Source: Lysinibacillus pakistanensis
Lineage (GTDB): Bacteria; Bacillota; Bacilli; Bacillales_A; Planococcaceae
NCBI GenBank assembly: GCA_001312325.1
Contig: BBDJ01000017.1
Location: 39,034 to 103,033, forward strand
DNA: 64,000 nt
Direction: 5' to 3'
Of the stretch, positions 1 to 11,393 are shown piece by piece. The position numbers were made by a program, and so were the translations under genes. The number at the start of each line of letters is the position of its first letter. Position 1 is the stretch's first letter. Under the pieces are notes generated by a model. That model saw nothing but the letters and a program-made list of their open reading frames with translations. It had not been told where the DNA came from and ran no database searches.

Positions 1-671
1 CTGCTCAGATGAATGAGTAAATAAAATAAAGAGACTCTGTTTATAAGAGCAAATCATTCCAGATTTCATTAGGGGCTCTAATTGAAATAGGGGTTGCATC
101 CATTGATTATCAACATAATCTTTTACTTGAATATTGGCGACAAATACATATTTATCAAAGGGTTTATTGATTTGCTGTAAGAAGGATTTGATTTGTTCAT
201 CGGGGATATCCTCCTCGATAAGACGTCTCATCATCGTCTCTAAAAAAAATAAATAATCCTGTGTTTTTGCATAGGCCATCGTCTCTAAAATGATTTTTCG
301 AAAAATTCATCTCCCCCAAATCGTAATATTGGGAAATTGTTTTTATCTGCATACATTAAAACTTCCTCTGGTAAATCTTCATAGATTACAGGCTTATAAG
401 CTAAAGCACTTGCCCCGAGCTCAATAAGATTTTTCACTGCATTCAATAAATATTCGGGCTGTTGCTTAGCAAATAATAAGCTGCTTAACACAACACTATT
501 TGGTGTAAAAATCGTGTCACGCACAGTTTGAATATCAGGTGAAAATTCAAAGTCTAGAATTTCAACATTTTGAACTGATTTATGTAATCCATTGCGACCA
601 GCAACGACTGTAAAATCTTTTGTAATAGGTAGTTGTAAAAAGTTCTCCACGTTCATAAGGATATCAAGCAA
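1..671 (-). CDS. PucR-family transcriptional regulator, N-terminal part (runs off left edge)
   Basis: The product begins with a PucR-type N-terminal sensor domain (residues 1-128, with the typical LPILRFGGDEFFEK end). PucR proteins are usually 400-550 residues with a C-terminal helix-turn-helix, so most of the gene lies outside the window. The frame breaks near 293-305, where adding one base to an A5 or T5 run restores IILETMAYAK and open reading to base 1. A TTG at 671 gives the longest product, but its AAAGG is too close; the ATG at 656 is an alternative start. It follows the amidase on the same strand but behind a terminator, so it is probably transcribed separately and may control that amidase (inference). 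Confidence 0.75.
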
Positions 672-760
672 CCTTTCTTAAGATTGAGCTTCTACTACTT
701 ATTATAAAAGTAATTGTCAATAAAATTCTATTAGTATTGATGAATCAGAGATTTCAACGA

Positions 761-795
761 AAAAAAATCTGCTGACGATTACAATCAGCAGATTT
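761..795 (-). terminator. Rho-independent terminator of the amidase gene
   Basis: An 11-bp perfect stem (AAATCTGCTGA, 765-775, with its complement at 785-795) has a 9-nt loop. Read on the minus strand it runs into a T tract (761-767). It lies 20 bp after the amidase stop. Confidence 0.85.
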
Positions 796-814
796 CTATT
801 GAAATATTTAATGC

Positions 815-2231
815 TTAAAGGTTTGCAAAAATATTAGGCTTTCTATTTTTCAGTGGATTTGTTTGCTCAATTGCATAGCCAACATTCAGAATAAGACCTT
901 CTTTAAAGGCAGGTCCTATGATTTGTAGGCCTACTGGTAAATTGTCTTTAAAGCCACAAGGGACGGAAAGCAGGTAATCCTGTTAAGTTGCTTGGGCCTG
1001 TAAAACGAATGATATTGTCAATTAAATCAACCTTTTCACCATTTAAAGTGGCAAAATTATCACCGATAGTACTAGCCACTACAGGCAATGTAGGTGATAT
1101 TAATACATCTACCTGATTAAATATTTGTGAAAACTCTTGTTTAATTTGTCGACGCACTTGCTGAGCCTGCAAGTAATCCACTGCAGATGGTAATTCACCT
1201 AGCTCAAATAACAGACGGATATCATCACCAAAATCCTGTGGTCTGCTTTGTAAATCTGAATGATGGATAGCTGCAGCCTCTGAAAGGGAAGTAACCAGCT
1301 CAGCCCATTCAGCATATTGCAGGGAAGGGATACGAACAGTTTCAACTTTTGCACCCTGATCCACTAAGCTTTGGATACTTGCTCGCACAGCCTTTTCTAC
1401 ATCTGAATCAACGCGATTAAAGAAATAATCTTCGTTGATGCCAATAACTAAACCTTTTACATCGCCTGTGATTTGCTGGCTGTAATTCTCAGTTTTGACA
1501 TCTACACAAGTAGGGTCTCTATGGTCAAAACCGGCGATAATTTCTAGCATACCTGCCGCATCTTTGACTGTCTTAGTCATAGGTCCAATATGATCTAAGC
1601 TCCAGGCAAGCGGGTAGCAGCCATACTTACTTACACGTCCATGGGTAGGCTTTAAGCCAACAATTCCACAGGCTGATGAAGGAATTCGAATCGAGCCAGC
1701 AGTATCAGTACCTAATGAGGCAACACTAGCTCCTGCTGCTACTGCTGCACCAGAGCCACCACTAGAGCCTCCTGGAATCTTCTCTAAGTTCCAAGGGTTG
1801 CGAACTGGTCCATAATGGGGGTTATTATTAGTAATCCCCCAAGCATATTCATGCATGCTTAATTTTCCTGTGAAAATAACACCAGCATCACGAAGCTTTT
1901 CTACGACAGTCGCGTCATAGCCAGATACGAAATCTTTATGAATCTTGGAAGACATCGTTGTAATTTTATCTTTAAAATACAGATTATCTTTTAAAGCCAT
2001 TGGAATCCCGTGGTACATTCCACGGTACTGTCCGTTTAAAATCTCTTTTTCTACAATTTGTGCCTGTGCTAAGGCCTCTTCACGGTAAAATGCCATATAT
2101 GCGTTAATCTTTGGCTGACTTTCTTCTGCAAAATCTAAGATTGATTTCGTCAATTCCACGGGAGAAAGTTTTTTAGCCTCCAGTAAAGGTGCCAGCTCTT
2201 CAACAGATTTTAAATGTAAATCAGTTGTCAA
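815..2231 (-). CDS. Amidase-signature family amidohydrolase (AtzE/GatA type)
   Basis: An amidase-signature enzyme of about 470 residues. The Ser-cisSer-Lys triad is visible: Lys in MALKDN (about residue 81), Ser in GGSSGGS (about 156-157) and the nucleophile in [10 protein letters not shown] (about 180). The family hydrolyses C-N amide bonds. The start is a TTG at 2231, six bases after a GGAGGTG; the longer reading has no such site. The frame breaks near 966 in a GLPA-(F)SVPCGF motif; the true end is ANL-stop at 815. The gene overlaps a small upstream gene by 11 bases, the arrangement expected for a GatC/AtzG-type partner. The substrate cannot be told. Confidence 0.85.
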
Positions 2232-2406
2232 TATGATCACCTCCAGGAAGATTACGGATAGCAATATCAGCGTCATCGATAGCGATTCCTTCTAAATTAC
2301 CTCGAAGCGACTGCATGCCTTCCCACCGTGTTTTTAATTGTTCAAGGTGTTCAGATTTTGGTGTAATTCCTTTGTTCTCCAATATTTGTTGAATAGACAA
2401 GCTCAT
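2221..2406 (-). CDS. Small AtzG/GatC-like putative amidase partner
   Basis: A 61-residue acidic protein, MSLSIQQILENKG..., started by ATG with GGGAGG nine bases upstream. Its last codons contain the ribosome binding site and start of the amidase gene, so the two are translationally coupled. Size, helical start and position match the AtzG (DUF4089)/GatC class of small proteins that wrap around amidase-signature subunits. I infer this from context and length; residue-level similarity is weak and not proven. Confidence 0.55.
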   Translation of the reverse strand: MSLSIQQILENKGITPKSEHLEQLKTRWEGMQSLRGNLEGIAIDDADIAIRNLPGGDHIDN

Positions 2407-2730
2407 TAACAGGATCCTCCCTTGGAAAAAAAAGTTTTTATCTAAATAGGTTTCCCTACTAAGAACAAATTTTTATAAAAGTTAATAAAATACTATTATT
2501 ACAAGCATACACTAATTATGAAATATATCAAAATTATATTTGAATAGTTTGTATATTGCGAAAAATGTACTATGGTTAAAAATAATTAAAAAAAGCTTAC
2601 TTTTAAGAGAGCAATGAGTTTGTTTGATAGAAATCTAGTGCTTGGGCTACCTCTTTTTACATCCTGTTCACAGTACATTTACAATAAAGGGGTACAATAG
2701 ATCATAATAACCAATTTAAGAGGTGCAAGA
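2407..2730. other. Intergenic region between divergent genes
   Basis: This AT-rich stretch must hold the divergent promoters of the amidase operon (minus) and the EAL-GGDEF gene (plus). TACAAT at 2693-2698 is a possible -10 for the plus-strand gene, but I see no convincing operator or RNA element. Confidence 0.4.
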
Positions 2731-4551
2731 ATGGAGTCTGTTGTGAGACAAAGCATAAAAACTAGTAATGTATTTTCTTATTTGAAGCATCTATACGAGC
2801 AGCATCAAAACAATACATTGTATATAAAACGTTTAAAGGCATTAAAGCAAATTATTCAAGAAAATGCTTTACATACTTATTTTCAACCGATAGTTGATAT
2901 TCAGACTATGCAGACATTGGGATTTGAAGCGTTAAATCGTCCAGAGCCTTCTCAACTGTTTTCAAATGTCGATCAGTTTTATGAATTTGTTGGACAGACT
3001 GACTGTGTTTTTTTTATTTGAATGCTTTTGTCGTAACCTTTCATTGCAGCGTTTTAAAGAGAGATTACCCGAAGATTTGATAAATAGAGATTTTTTTAGT
3101 TTTTCTAAATATACATCCGAATGTATTACTAGATAAGAAATATCATAGTGGTGAAACCTTGCAATTGTTAAAGGAGTTGGGAATTAAACCGCAGCAGGTT
3201 GTATTTGAGCTTACAGAGCGTAGTGCAGTGGTAGATTTTGTAGAGTTTGAACGTGTGTTATCACATTATCGATCACAGGGCTATAGAATTGCAGTGGATG
3301 ATATGGGTTCAGGCTATAACAGCCTAAAAACACTTATTTATTTAAAGCCCGAATTTATTAAGCTAGACCGCTCTTTAATTCAATTTATCGATCAAAATAG
3401 TGAACAGCAGCAGCTTGTGACATTGTTGATGGGATATGCAGAGCAGGTAGAAACTAAAATTATTGCAGAGGGTATAGAGCGGCAAGAGGAGCTTGAATAT
3501 TTGCATAAAATAGGTATTCATTATGCCCAAGGATATGCGATAGGAAAGCCCGCAAAGGAAATACATTTGGGGGAAATAAGGATGGGTGACCATGAAGATA
3601 GGGGAAGTCATTGAAACTGTTCCTTGTATTGATGAATTTGTGAAAAACAGAGAGGTGGATTTACTGTTCACAAGTAATCTATCGTTGCGCAGTGTTGTTG
3701 TTGTCAGAGATGAGAGACCAATTGGGCATATTACACGCACACATTTCTATCAAAAAAATTGGTACACGTTATGGCTATAATTTATTTATGGGACGTCAAA
3801 ACCAACTTGTTATTAAGGACAATCCTTTAATGGTAGAACATCATGCACCTATTACTGAAGTTAGCACAGTCGCAATGAGTAGACCTCCAGAAGATTTATA
3901 TGATGATGTTATAGTTACACGAAATGGTATATATGTTGGGGTAGTTAGCATTCGCGAACTATTACTAAAGCTTGTAGATACCCAAGTAGCTATTGCAAGC
4001 TTCTTAAATCCATTAAGTAGCCTTCCGGGTAATAAATTAATTGATGAAAAACTAGAAGAAGCGTTGTTATTACCACAATATAGCTTAATCTATTTCGATT
4101 TAGACCATTTTAAATCCTATAATGACACGTACGGTTTTAATAAAGGAGATAAGATCCTACTATATTTAACAGATATTTTGAAAAGAAATATCGTTGGTGT
4201 AGAAGATTTTTTAGGGCATATTGGAGGAGATGATTTTGTCGCAATTCTCCCTCATTTTGATACTCTTCCTATTTGTGAAAAAAATTATAAATGAGTTTGA
4301 TGCTAAAATTTTAAACTTCTATAACCCAGAGGATTTAGCTACATTACAGTTTCATAATAGAATGGGGAAGCTAGAGCCCTTTAGGTGTACATCTCTATCA
4401 ATCGCGGTGATTACCAATCAAAATCAACAATTCACCTCTGTCGAGCAATTGTCAGATGCTGTGACACGTGTAAAAAAACAATGCAAAAAGATTTCTGCAA
4501 GCTGTTATTTAATTAATGAATACAAAAAAAGAAACCTACCTCATTCATTAA
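2731..4551 (+). CDS. EAL-CBS-GGDEF cyclic-di-GMP signalling protein (frameshifted)
   Basis: Order of domains: an N-terminal EAL phosphodiesterase with EALNRP, FELTE, DDMGSGYNSL, IKLDRS and AEGIE motifs, a CBS-pair-like middle, and a C-terminal diguanylate cyclase with a variant GGDDF signature (IGGDDFVAIL) and an FDLDHFK metal motif. The EAL catalytic residues look intact; the GGDDF substitution may or may not keep cyclase activity. No membrane segment is visible. The frame breaks at T8 (3008-3015), T7 (3091-3097), near 3583, A7 (3752-3758), A7 (4278-4284) and A7 (4524-4530). Each is repaired by one base. With the last repair the protein ends YKKETYLIH at 4551, just before an IS remnant. Confidence 0.85.
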
Positions 4552-4555
4552 TTGG

Positions 4556-4754
4556 TCCGCACCCAAAAGTTAGAGCTAACAAACTAACTTTTGGAGTGTT
4601 TTTGTATGGCAAAAAAATAGCGAAGAAATTAAAGATGATAAAAGAGTATCTTGAGGTTAATCTAGGATACCACTTACTTACTTAAAAATATCCTCTGTCC
4701 GTGTGAAGCTGGGTTCGTAACTATAAAGAATTAGGCATGAAGGACTTTCTGTAA
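4556..4754 (+). mobile_element. IS3-family (IS150-like) end and orfA remnant
   Basis: The segment opens with an inverted-repeat end (CCAAAAGTTAG near 4562, complement CTAACTTTTGG near 4583) typical of IS150-type elements. It continues into a degenerate orfA: MAKIAKKLKMIKEYLE after correction of an A7 run at 4608-4614, then in-frame stops before SWVRNYKELGMKDF. No orfB follows, so this is a dead fragment. It resembles the element end at the right edge of the window (CCCCGTAAAGTTAGAG). Confidence 0.65.
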
Positions 4755-5061
4755 AAACGACATTTATTCTGTTCAATTCAATTTGAATGAATTACATTAT
4801 ATTTCTTTCCTATTATTACTCCACTACCAGTCATAACCACTACTTTATCTTGTATTCTCTATATAAAGAACTTTTTCCCAAAGCAAAAAGATTTAACGTT
4901 AAACTAAATTTATTATATTTCGTGTTTGGGGCATAATCAAAGACAAGGAATCGCTTTCATTTTAGGAAATTATTAATCTGAATAAAACATACTTGAATTA
5001 TAGGGATTATGGGTATATAATTCGATTTACATCATAATTAAGCATCTTAGGAGGATTTCCA
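4755..5061. other. Intergenic region upstream of tcyP
   Basis: AT-rich, no open frame I would support. It presumably carries the tcyP promoter; in Bacillus subtilis tcyP is under CymR control, but I could not assign a CymR box here. The GGAGG of tcyP is at about 5050-5054. Confidence 0.35.
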
Positions 5062-6458
5062 TTGTCTACATTACAAATAATTCTTAACGTAGCCGTTTTG
5101 CTCGTGTTCGTTGGAATTTTATATTTTATGAACAAAAAACACGTTAAGTTTTCGAATCGTGTTTTTACAGGTTTAGGTCTAGGAATTGCACTTGGTCTTG
5201 GACTTCACTTAATTTATGGTATCGATTCTGAGATATTGGCTAAAACGACTTCTTGGTACAATATTATCGGTACGGGTTATGTGAAATTACTACAAATGGT
5301 TGCTATGCCATTAGTATTTATTTCAATTTTAATCGCCTTTACAAAAATGAAGGTGGGTAAAAATTTTGGTAAAATGGCTGCACTCATTTTAGCCATTTTA
5401 ATTGGTACGACGGCTGTATCAGCAGCAGTAGGTATTTTATCAGCAACTGTATTTGATTTAGATGCATCACAAATTATGCAAGGTGATGCAGAAACTGAGC
5501 GTGGTGCATATATCGAAGAAAAAAACTTCCGGATTAGCTGCACCAGATTTACCAACGCAAATTATTGAGCTGTTCCCAGCAAACCCATTCCTTGATTTAA
5601 CGGGAGCTCGTTCAACATCTACGATTGCTGTCGTAATTTTTTTCAGCATTCCTAGGCTTTGCTATTTACGTGTAGCACGTAAGGATGAAGCGATGGGTGC
5701 AACAATTAAGAAGGGTCTAGATGCCATCTATGCATTAGTAATGGGTGTTGTAACAATCGTTTTACGTTTAACACCATACGGAATCCTTGCCATTATGGCA
5801 CGTACAGTAGCAACATCTGATTTTGGGGCAATTTATAATTTGGGTAAATTTGTCATTGCATCCTATGCAGCACTATTTATTGTGTTAATAGTACACTTAT
5901 TAATCTTAACATTAAGTGGTTTAAATCCCTTTACGTATTTAAAAAAAATCTGCGGAAACACTATTATTTGCCTTTACATCGCGTTCAAGTGCTGGTACTT
6001 TGCCAATGAACATTAAAACGCAAACTGGCCGTCTAGGTGTACCAGAGGGAATTGCGAACTTCTCAGGTTCATTTGGTTTATCGATTGGTCAAAATGGCTG
6101 TGCTGGTGTCTATCCTGCGATGCTAGCCATCATGATTGCGCCTACTGTTGGCATTAATCCACTTGATCCAGTGTTCATCATTACTGTGATTGCAGTAGTG
6201 GCAATTAGTTCATTTGGTGTAGCTGGTGTTGGTGGAGGTGCAACATTTGCAGCAATTCTAGTCTTATCAGCACTTGATTTACCAGTTGCGCTTGCGGGTA
6301 TTTTAATCTCTGTTGAGCCATTAATCGACATGGGTCGTACGGCACTAAATGTAAGTGGTTCTATGACAGCGGGTGTAACAACTGCACGTGTAACCAAAGA
6401 ATTGGACACAGACATGTACAATAATAAAGAATTAGGTGCCCAAGTATCAGACCTATAA
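5062..6458 (+). CDS. tcyP: L-cystine uptake transporter TcyP (dicarboxylate/amino acid:cation symporter)
   Basis: A DAACS-family sodium symporter of about 465 residues, closely like B. subtilis TcyP throughout: [14 protein letters not shown] [22 protein letters not shown] [19 protein letters not shown] and the C-terminal [13 protein letters not shown] and [14 protein letters not shown] blocks. It would import cystine across the membrane. The start is a TTG at 5062 behind GGAGG. The frame breaks at A7 (about 5519-5525), T7 (5637-5643), near 5670 (one base lost in TACGTGTA) and at the A run at 5941. All sit inside conserved blocks, so the gene is probably intact in life. Confidence 0.92.
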
Positions 6459-6467
6459 AAAATTAAG

Positions 6468-6503
6468 AAGGAGCTATTCTCTATTGAGAGTAGCTCCTTT
6501 TTA
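6468..6503 (+). terminator. Terminator after tcyP
   Basis: AAGGAGCTA (6468-6476) pairs with TAGCTCCTT (6491-6499), with an inner CTCT/AGAG pairing, followed by T residues. It lies ten bases after the tcyP stop. Confidence 0.85.
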
Positions 6504-6542
6504 ACTGCTTATGAATAGCCATTGTTTTTAATAATTAGGCAT

Positions 6543-6858
6543 TTATATTATTTTGACATAAAAATCCTTACCATTAATTAGTTCGCTAAGTTCAATGGCA
6601 TAATTGGTTTTATAATAATCGTATATATTGCGTGCTAACCCGGAGTGACCATTTAAATATGTTCCCTTTATAATTTCCTTACGTGGATTATGAAAATCAA
6701 AATACAAGCGTGAATCGTGGCACATAGTATCCAAAATAGCTTTAAATTCTTGCTCTTCAATATGAATTCCACGCGTATATTTGCATTCTCTGCGGTACGT
6801 ATCATGGGAAACATTGACTGGGGAAGGCTCAAGAATTATTTCGATTTTTTTTATTCAA
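6543..6858 (-). CDS. Hypothetical protein, about 105 residues
   Basis: From a TTG at 6858, preceded by AAAGGAG at ten bases, the product reads MNKKIEIILEPSPVN... to KDFYVKII. One A must be removed from the A8 run near 6845-6852 to join start and body. It is a soluble, charged protein with no domain I recognise. It may be single-gene: strong gaps lie on both sides. Confidence 0.55.
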
Positions 6859-6979
6859 ATGTCAACAGCTCCTTTTAGGATATTAGCAACATGACTAGAT
6901 GAAATTCAAAGATGGTTATTTTAATGAATTAACCTTATAATTAAGTATATAATTGTCAGAAAATTATATCAATATTTTT

Positions 6980-7535
6980 CTACCAATCTTGTTGCGCTAT
7001 TTCCTCAGCTATTACTTGTAAGTCGTAGGCATTAATTGTTAAAAGTGTGTAGTCGTGAGTGTCCATATATTTTTCTGCTAGACGCTTCATATATTTTGGG
7101 GAGCCCTCGTTTTCTTCATCATAAACAAGTAGCAGACCATCTGTGTTTTGAATGATAAATTTATCCTTCTCGATAAATTGCCAGGGAGCCTCATATGGCT
7201 TTTTCGTAACACTCGTCACAAAATCTGCTTGAGCTAATAAGGCTTGATATTTTTCCTTTTTATGGTCCTGCCAATTTTTCTCCTGCTCAAGGAAGGGAGT
7301 AATAACAGCATATTTTAAATGAGGGAATTCTTTTTTTTAATAGCAAGACAATTTCAGCTCCCCAAGTTTCTACACCGGGCTGTCCACTAATGATAATCCA
7401 CTCTAATCCTTCATCCATTAGTATACGTAGACGGGTTTCAAGCGCTTTTTTTGATAATGGCTATACCTGGATGCTTGTCATTGAAAATTCCGAGTTCATG
7501 AGCTTATAGCCAGTGATAATGAGTCGTTGTAACAA
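6980..7535 (-). CDS. ypsA: UPF0398/DUF1273 protein YpsA
   Basis: Matches B. subtilis YpsA along its length: LIITGYKAHELGIF, EGLEWIIISGQPGVETWGAE, AVITPFLEQEKNW, KPYEAPWQF and DGLLLVYDEENEGSPKYM. The family has a SLOG/DprA-like nucleotide-binding fold, and B. subtilis YpsA is reported to affect cell division. Start TTG at 7535 behind GGGGG. The frame breaks near 7508 (one A missing in TATAAGC), at 7445-7451 (T7) and near 7327-7334 (T8); corrections restore about 185 residues, the usual family length. Confidence 0.88.
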
Positions 7536-7625
7536 TAAAATGCCCCCTAATCTGTATAGTAGTAATAGTATACAGTAGGAGGCAATAGAAAACGAATTCC
7601 TTTATGCTTTACAGTCGTTAAAAAG

Positions 7626-7721
7626 TTAAAATGCAAATAGTGTTAGGACTACAGCTACAGCTGCACAGATGCCTAAAAACCACCATGTGTCTGTAAAGTC
7701 CTCTTTGGTGTCACTATTCAT
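7626..7721 (-). CDS. 31-residue single-pass membrane peptide
   Basis: ATG at 7721 gives a 31-residue peptide, MNSDTKEDFTDTWWFLGIC ending in TLFAF: a charged N-terminus followed by one hydrophobic helix. It overlaps the end of the DUF418 gene by eight bases, so coupled translation is likely. Short membrane peptides of this kind often sit at the end of operons. No family recognised. Confidence 0.5.
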   Translation of the reverse strand: MNSDTKEDFTDTWWFLGICAAVAVVLTLFAF

Positions 7722-8879
7722 GTGTTACCTGTCCTTTCTTTTTAATCTGTCCATTCCATGACCAATTTGTCCATGCTCGGAGTACAGCTTCGAATGGTCC
7801 GCGCTTAAATTTCTTTAAATAGGCAATGCTAAACGCACATTGCAAGCTATAAACTATAATACCGAATACAATACCGCCAAGAACGCCCAGCTTGCTATAT
7901 AATCCAAGGCCATATCCGTAAAAGATTGTTGTACAAATAATGGTTTGCATTAGATAATTAGTAAGTGATAATTTACCAACACTTTCAAAGGCAGGGGAGA
8001 GCAATTGAACAGGACGTGATTTAAATAATAGTGCTGCTAGGCAGACATAGCCAATTGCTAAAAGCTGAGAGCCTCCCATAGCTAAAAGATTCGAGAAATT
8101 ATTTTCTATATAACTAAAACTTTTACAAGCTAGCCCAATCGGAACAAGTAATGCACCTAGTTTATACCATTTTTTTCTCGTCCTCCATATTCACAAATGC
8201 TTGCTTTTTAGCGAATCCCATACCAAGCAGGAACAAAGGAGCGTAGAAGATAGGTGCAAATATAAGGATGATGAAAATATAGGAAGGATCATCCATTCCA
8301 GGAGGTAAAGTATTTGCTCGAAAATCATAAATATCTAAATAACTTCCATTTGCATACACATTATCAGCTTGCTCGATGTAAGACTCTAATTCTTTTTGTT
8401 CCTTTTTAGTTGGATCCATGTGACCGAATGTTAAAGCGGTTGTCAGTACAAAAAGAATCCCAGCCAAATAAAAAGTGTTTTTGGCTTACGGTTAATAAAA
8501 GGGAGTAAAAATAGAGTCATACAGCCATAGGATAGAAGTATATCTCCTTCCCAAAACAGTGTTGAATGAAGCCAGCCAAGTGCAATTAGCCCAGTGGCAC
8601 GACGTAAAATGGACCAGCGACTTTTATTTTTTTTCTTTTACGAATGGATTCAATCATTTTAATAAGAGAGAAGCCAAATAAAATTGTAAAAATAGGCATG
8701 AATGATCCTTCGATGAAGATTTTAACGAAATATAAAGCACCATTATCGATGATTGAAAGATGTTGAAGCTCATCTTTACCATACATGCCAAATTGGAAAA
8801 TCAGTAAATTCGCCATTAAGATGCCAAATAAACTAAAGCCACGCATTGTATCAATGAAGGTTACACGGTTTGTTGTCAT
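7714..8879 (-). CDS. DUF418 (YeiB-like) integral membrane protein
   Basis: About 385 residues with many hydrophobic segments. The N-terminus RVTFIDTMRGFSLFGILMANLL is the hallmark of YeiB/DUF418 proteins, and the C-terminal SLTNYLMQTIICTTIFYGYGLGLY matches the DUF418 domain. Start ATG at 8879 with GGAGAT eight bases upstream. Frames break near 8628-8635 and 8171-8177; repairs give RKNKSRWSILRRATGL and EDEKKWYKLG. The function of the family is unknown; acyl-transfer roles have been proposed. It is divergent from a two-component system that may control it (inference). Confidence 0.85.
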
Positions 8880-8982
8880 TGCGTTTTATCTCCTTAATTG
8901 GTTATCTTATACATAGTGTACTTAGTAAAGCTTATGGCTAAATAATGACAGCCTTAAAGTAATCTTAAAAGTAGGTGGTAGA

Positions 8983-9685
8983 ATGCAAGATGCATCAATT
9001 TTAGTGTTAGAGGATGAACGTGCTATTGCGGAAATGATTGAAATTATATTGGGGAAAGATGGATTTTCAAACATTACATTATGTAGCACTGTAGAAGAAG
9101 CGAAAAAGAACTTAGAGATGAAAGCCTTTGATTTTTATTTATTAGATATCATGCTACCAGATGGAAATGGGATAGAAATGGCGAATCTAATTCGTGAGCG
9201 TAGCGATGCGCCTGTATTCTTTTTAACTGCCAAGGGTAGTGATGCTGATAAGCTTCGGGGGTTTATGAATGGAGCAGATGATTATATTACAAAACCATTT
9301 AATCCACTTGAGCTGGTAGCGAGGGTGAAGGTACAGCTTGGACGCTATCTTAAAAAGAAGGATGTATCACAAAACCATCTTTTTGTATGTAGTCGATTTA
9401 CATTTAATATCGATGCAGCAGAGATAATCGTAGATGGGACAAAGGAAATTATTAGTGGGCGTTTATTTCATTTATTAAAATATTTATGTGAAAATACTGG
9501 GCAGGTATTATCAAAGGAGCAAATTTATGAGCGTGTATGGGGCGATTGCTTATTTGATGATAATACTGTAATGGTGCATATTCGAAAACTGCGAGAAAAA
9601 AATAGAAAAGAATCCAGGTAAACCAACTTGCATTATAACTGTAAGAGGCATTGGTTATAAACTTGTCGGAGATGCTCTTTCATGA
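8983..9685 (+). CDS. OmpR/PhoB-family response regulator
   Basis: N-terminal receiver domain with phospho-acceptor Asp in FYLLDIMLPDG (about residue 55), acidic pair LEDE and Lys in DYITKPFNP; C-terminal winged helix with SKEQIYERVWGD and the recognition segment NTVMVHIRKLREK. The A7 run at about 9597-9603 breaks the frame; with A6 the end reads IITVRGIGYKLVGDALS with TGA at 9683, overlapping the kinase ATG (ATGA). It would be phosphorylated by the kinase downstream. Confidence 0.9.
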
Positions 9686-11338
9686 AGCCAGCCAGAAAAT
9701 TAACACTTCGCTTTGTATCTTATTTCATTGTTTTTTTATTTGTTAATTATCTCAGGCTTTGTCATTAGTTTGGTGTCCTTCGGGATCTTTATCAATAAAC
9801 GAGTGGGCGATAATATTCATGTAATGACCTCCTACGAAATTAAAGATGATGCTGTTGTAGAAAAGGGAGCCTCTATTAAAATTGCTGATTATTTAGTGAA
9901 GAGAGCGAATGAGAATGCAGGACAATTATACTTATTTGATCAATCCATGAACATTGTTGATTACACAGGAGACATATGTGAGCTATGTGGAATGACGGAT
10001 AGTGAGGTATTGAATCTTAAGAGACTAGGTATGCATACATGGGAGATTCCTGGCTATTATTTATTATTTCTGCCAATATCACCTGTTCAGTCAATTATTG
10101 AGGATTCACTTCAAAGTTGGGAAGAAAAAGGAGAGATACCGTCAGAGCTACTTCAACGTATTCAGGATAAAAAGGCATCTATTGAAATCTATAATGAGCA
10201 ATGGGACCGTGTAGAAGTCATTGGAGAGCGTTATAAAAAAAACTCCATAAGCCACAGTTGCTAGAAGAAAAATACGATATTTTTGAGCATGAAGAGTTAA
10301 TACAGAGTGCAGCTTTAGAAAATGGTTCAACACTGGTTGTGCGCATGCCAAATCCATCGTATAAGCCATTTGAGGAGCCATTTAATAAAGCAATGCTGTT
10401 ATTTATCTCCACCTTTTTTTGGAGGGCACATTATCTTGTTAATTGGTGTAATATTTTTATCTATAAGCATTTCTCGTCAATTTGTACGACCACTTGTTTA
10501 TGTATTATCTCGAATCGACCGACTTACTCAGTTTGATTATAGTGAGGTAAGTGACAAGAATATTCATCATCAGAAGACAGGGAAGCTAAAAAAAGAAATT
10601 TAAATTATTTCAACCTGTGGATGAATCTCTCAACCATTTATCAGAACGACTTTCTTTTAATGAAAGGCAAATTAAACAAGCAGAGCAATTACGCGAAGAG
10701 TGGATTACAGGGCTATCACATGATTTAAAAACACCTCTTAGCTCAATTTATGGTTACTCCACTATGCTTGCTTCAGAAGACTATAATTGGTCAATGGAGG
10801 AAATGCGTATTTTTGCAAGTACAATGCAGGAAAAAGCAACGTATATGGATGCACTTATTCAGGATTTAACCTATACGTATCAATTAAAAAAATAAAGCCA
10901 TTCAACTTGAAAAAGTATTGATACCACTTGCTTCGTGGCTACCAAAGTTCGTGGATGAGCAAGTATCTGTAAATGTATATGGAGATGTTATGTTGGAAGC
11001 TGATGAGCTTTTGTTAAAACGAATTTTAGATAATTTGATTACCAATGCGAAAAAAATATACACCTAAAGGCACCAAAGTAATGGTAGATGCACAGCAAAT
11101 CAATAAATCTGTAGTAATGACAATCACTGATCAAGGACCTGGCATACCACAGGAAGAGTTAGATAATTTATTTGAACGATATTATAGAGGTACTAATACT
11201 ACGGATGATACTACTGGTACAGGATTGGGACTAGCTATTACGAAACAATTAATTGATCTGCATAATGGATCGATCAGCGTTCGAACAGACTCGGATGGCA
11301 CAGTTTTTGTTTTAACATTTCAATGTCAATCATTATAA
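9682..11338 (+). CDS. Membrane sensor histidine kinase (heavily frameshifted)
   Basis: Two membrane segments (about residues 10-32 and a second around 10430-10470) flank an extracytoplasmic domain of about 190 residues. HAMP-like linker, a HisKA box with LSHDLKTPLSS, N box DNLITNAKKY, and G boxes DQGPGIP and GTGLGLAI follow. It autophosphorylates on the His in LSHD and passes phosphate to the regulator encoded just upstream. Frame breaks: T7 near 9731, A8 near 10237, T7 near 10414, A7 near 10590, A7 near 10888 and A7 near 11049. After repair about 550 residues. The ligand of the sensor part is unknown. Confidence 0.85.
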
Positions 11339-11340
11339 AG

Positions 11341-11393
11341 AAGGGTAGTACAGGTGATGATTCACTTTGTACTACCCTTTGCTTTATTTTTTT
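11341..11393. terminator. Bidirectional terminator between kinase and TetR genes
   Basis: AAGGGTAGTACA (11341-11352) pairs perfectly with TGTACTACCCTT (11368-11379). A T7 run at 11387-11393 serves the plus strand. It lies between convergent genes, and supports ending the TetR gene at 11384. Confidence 0.8.
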
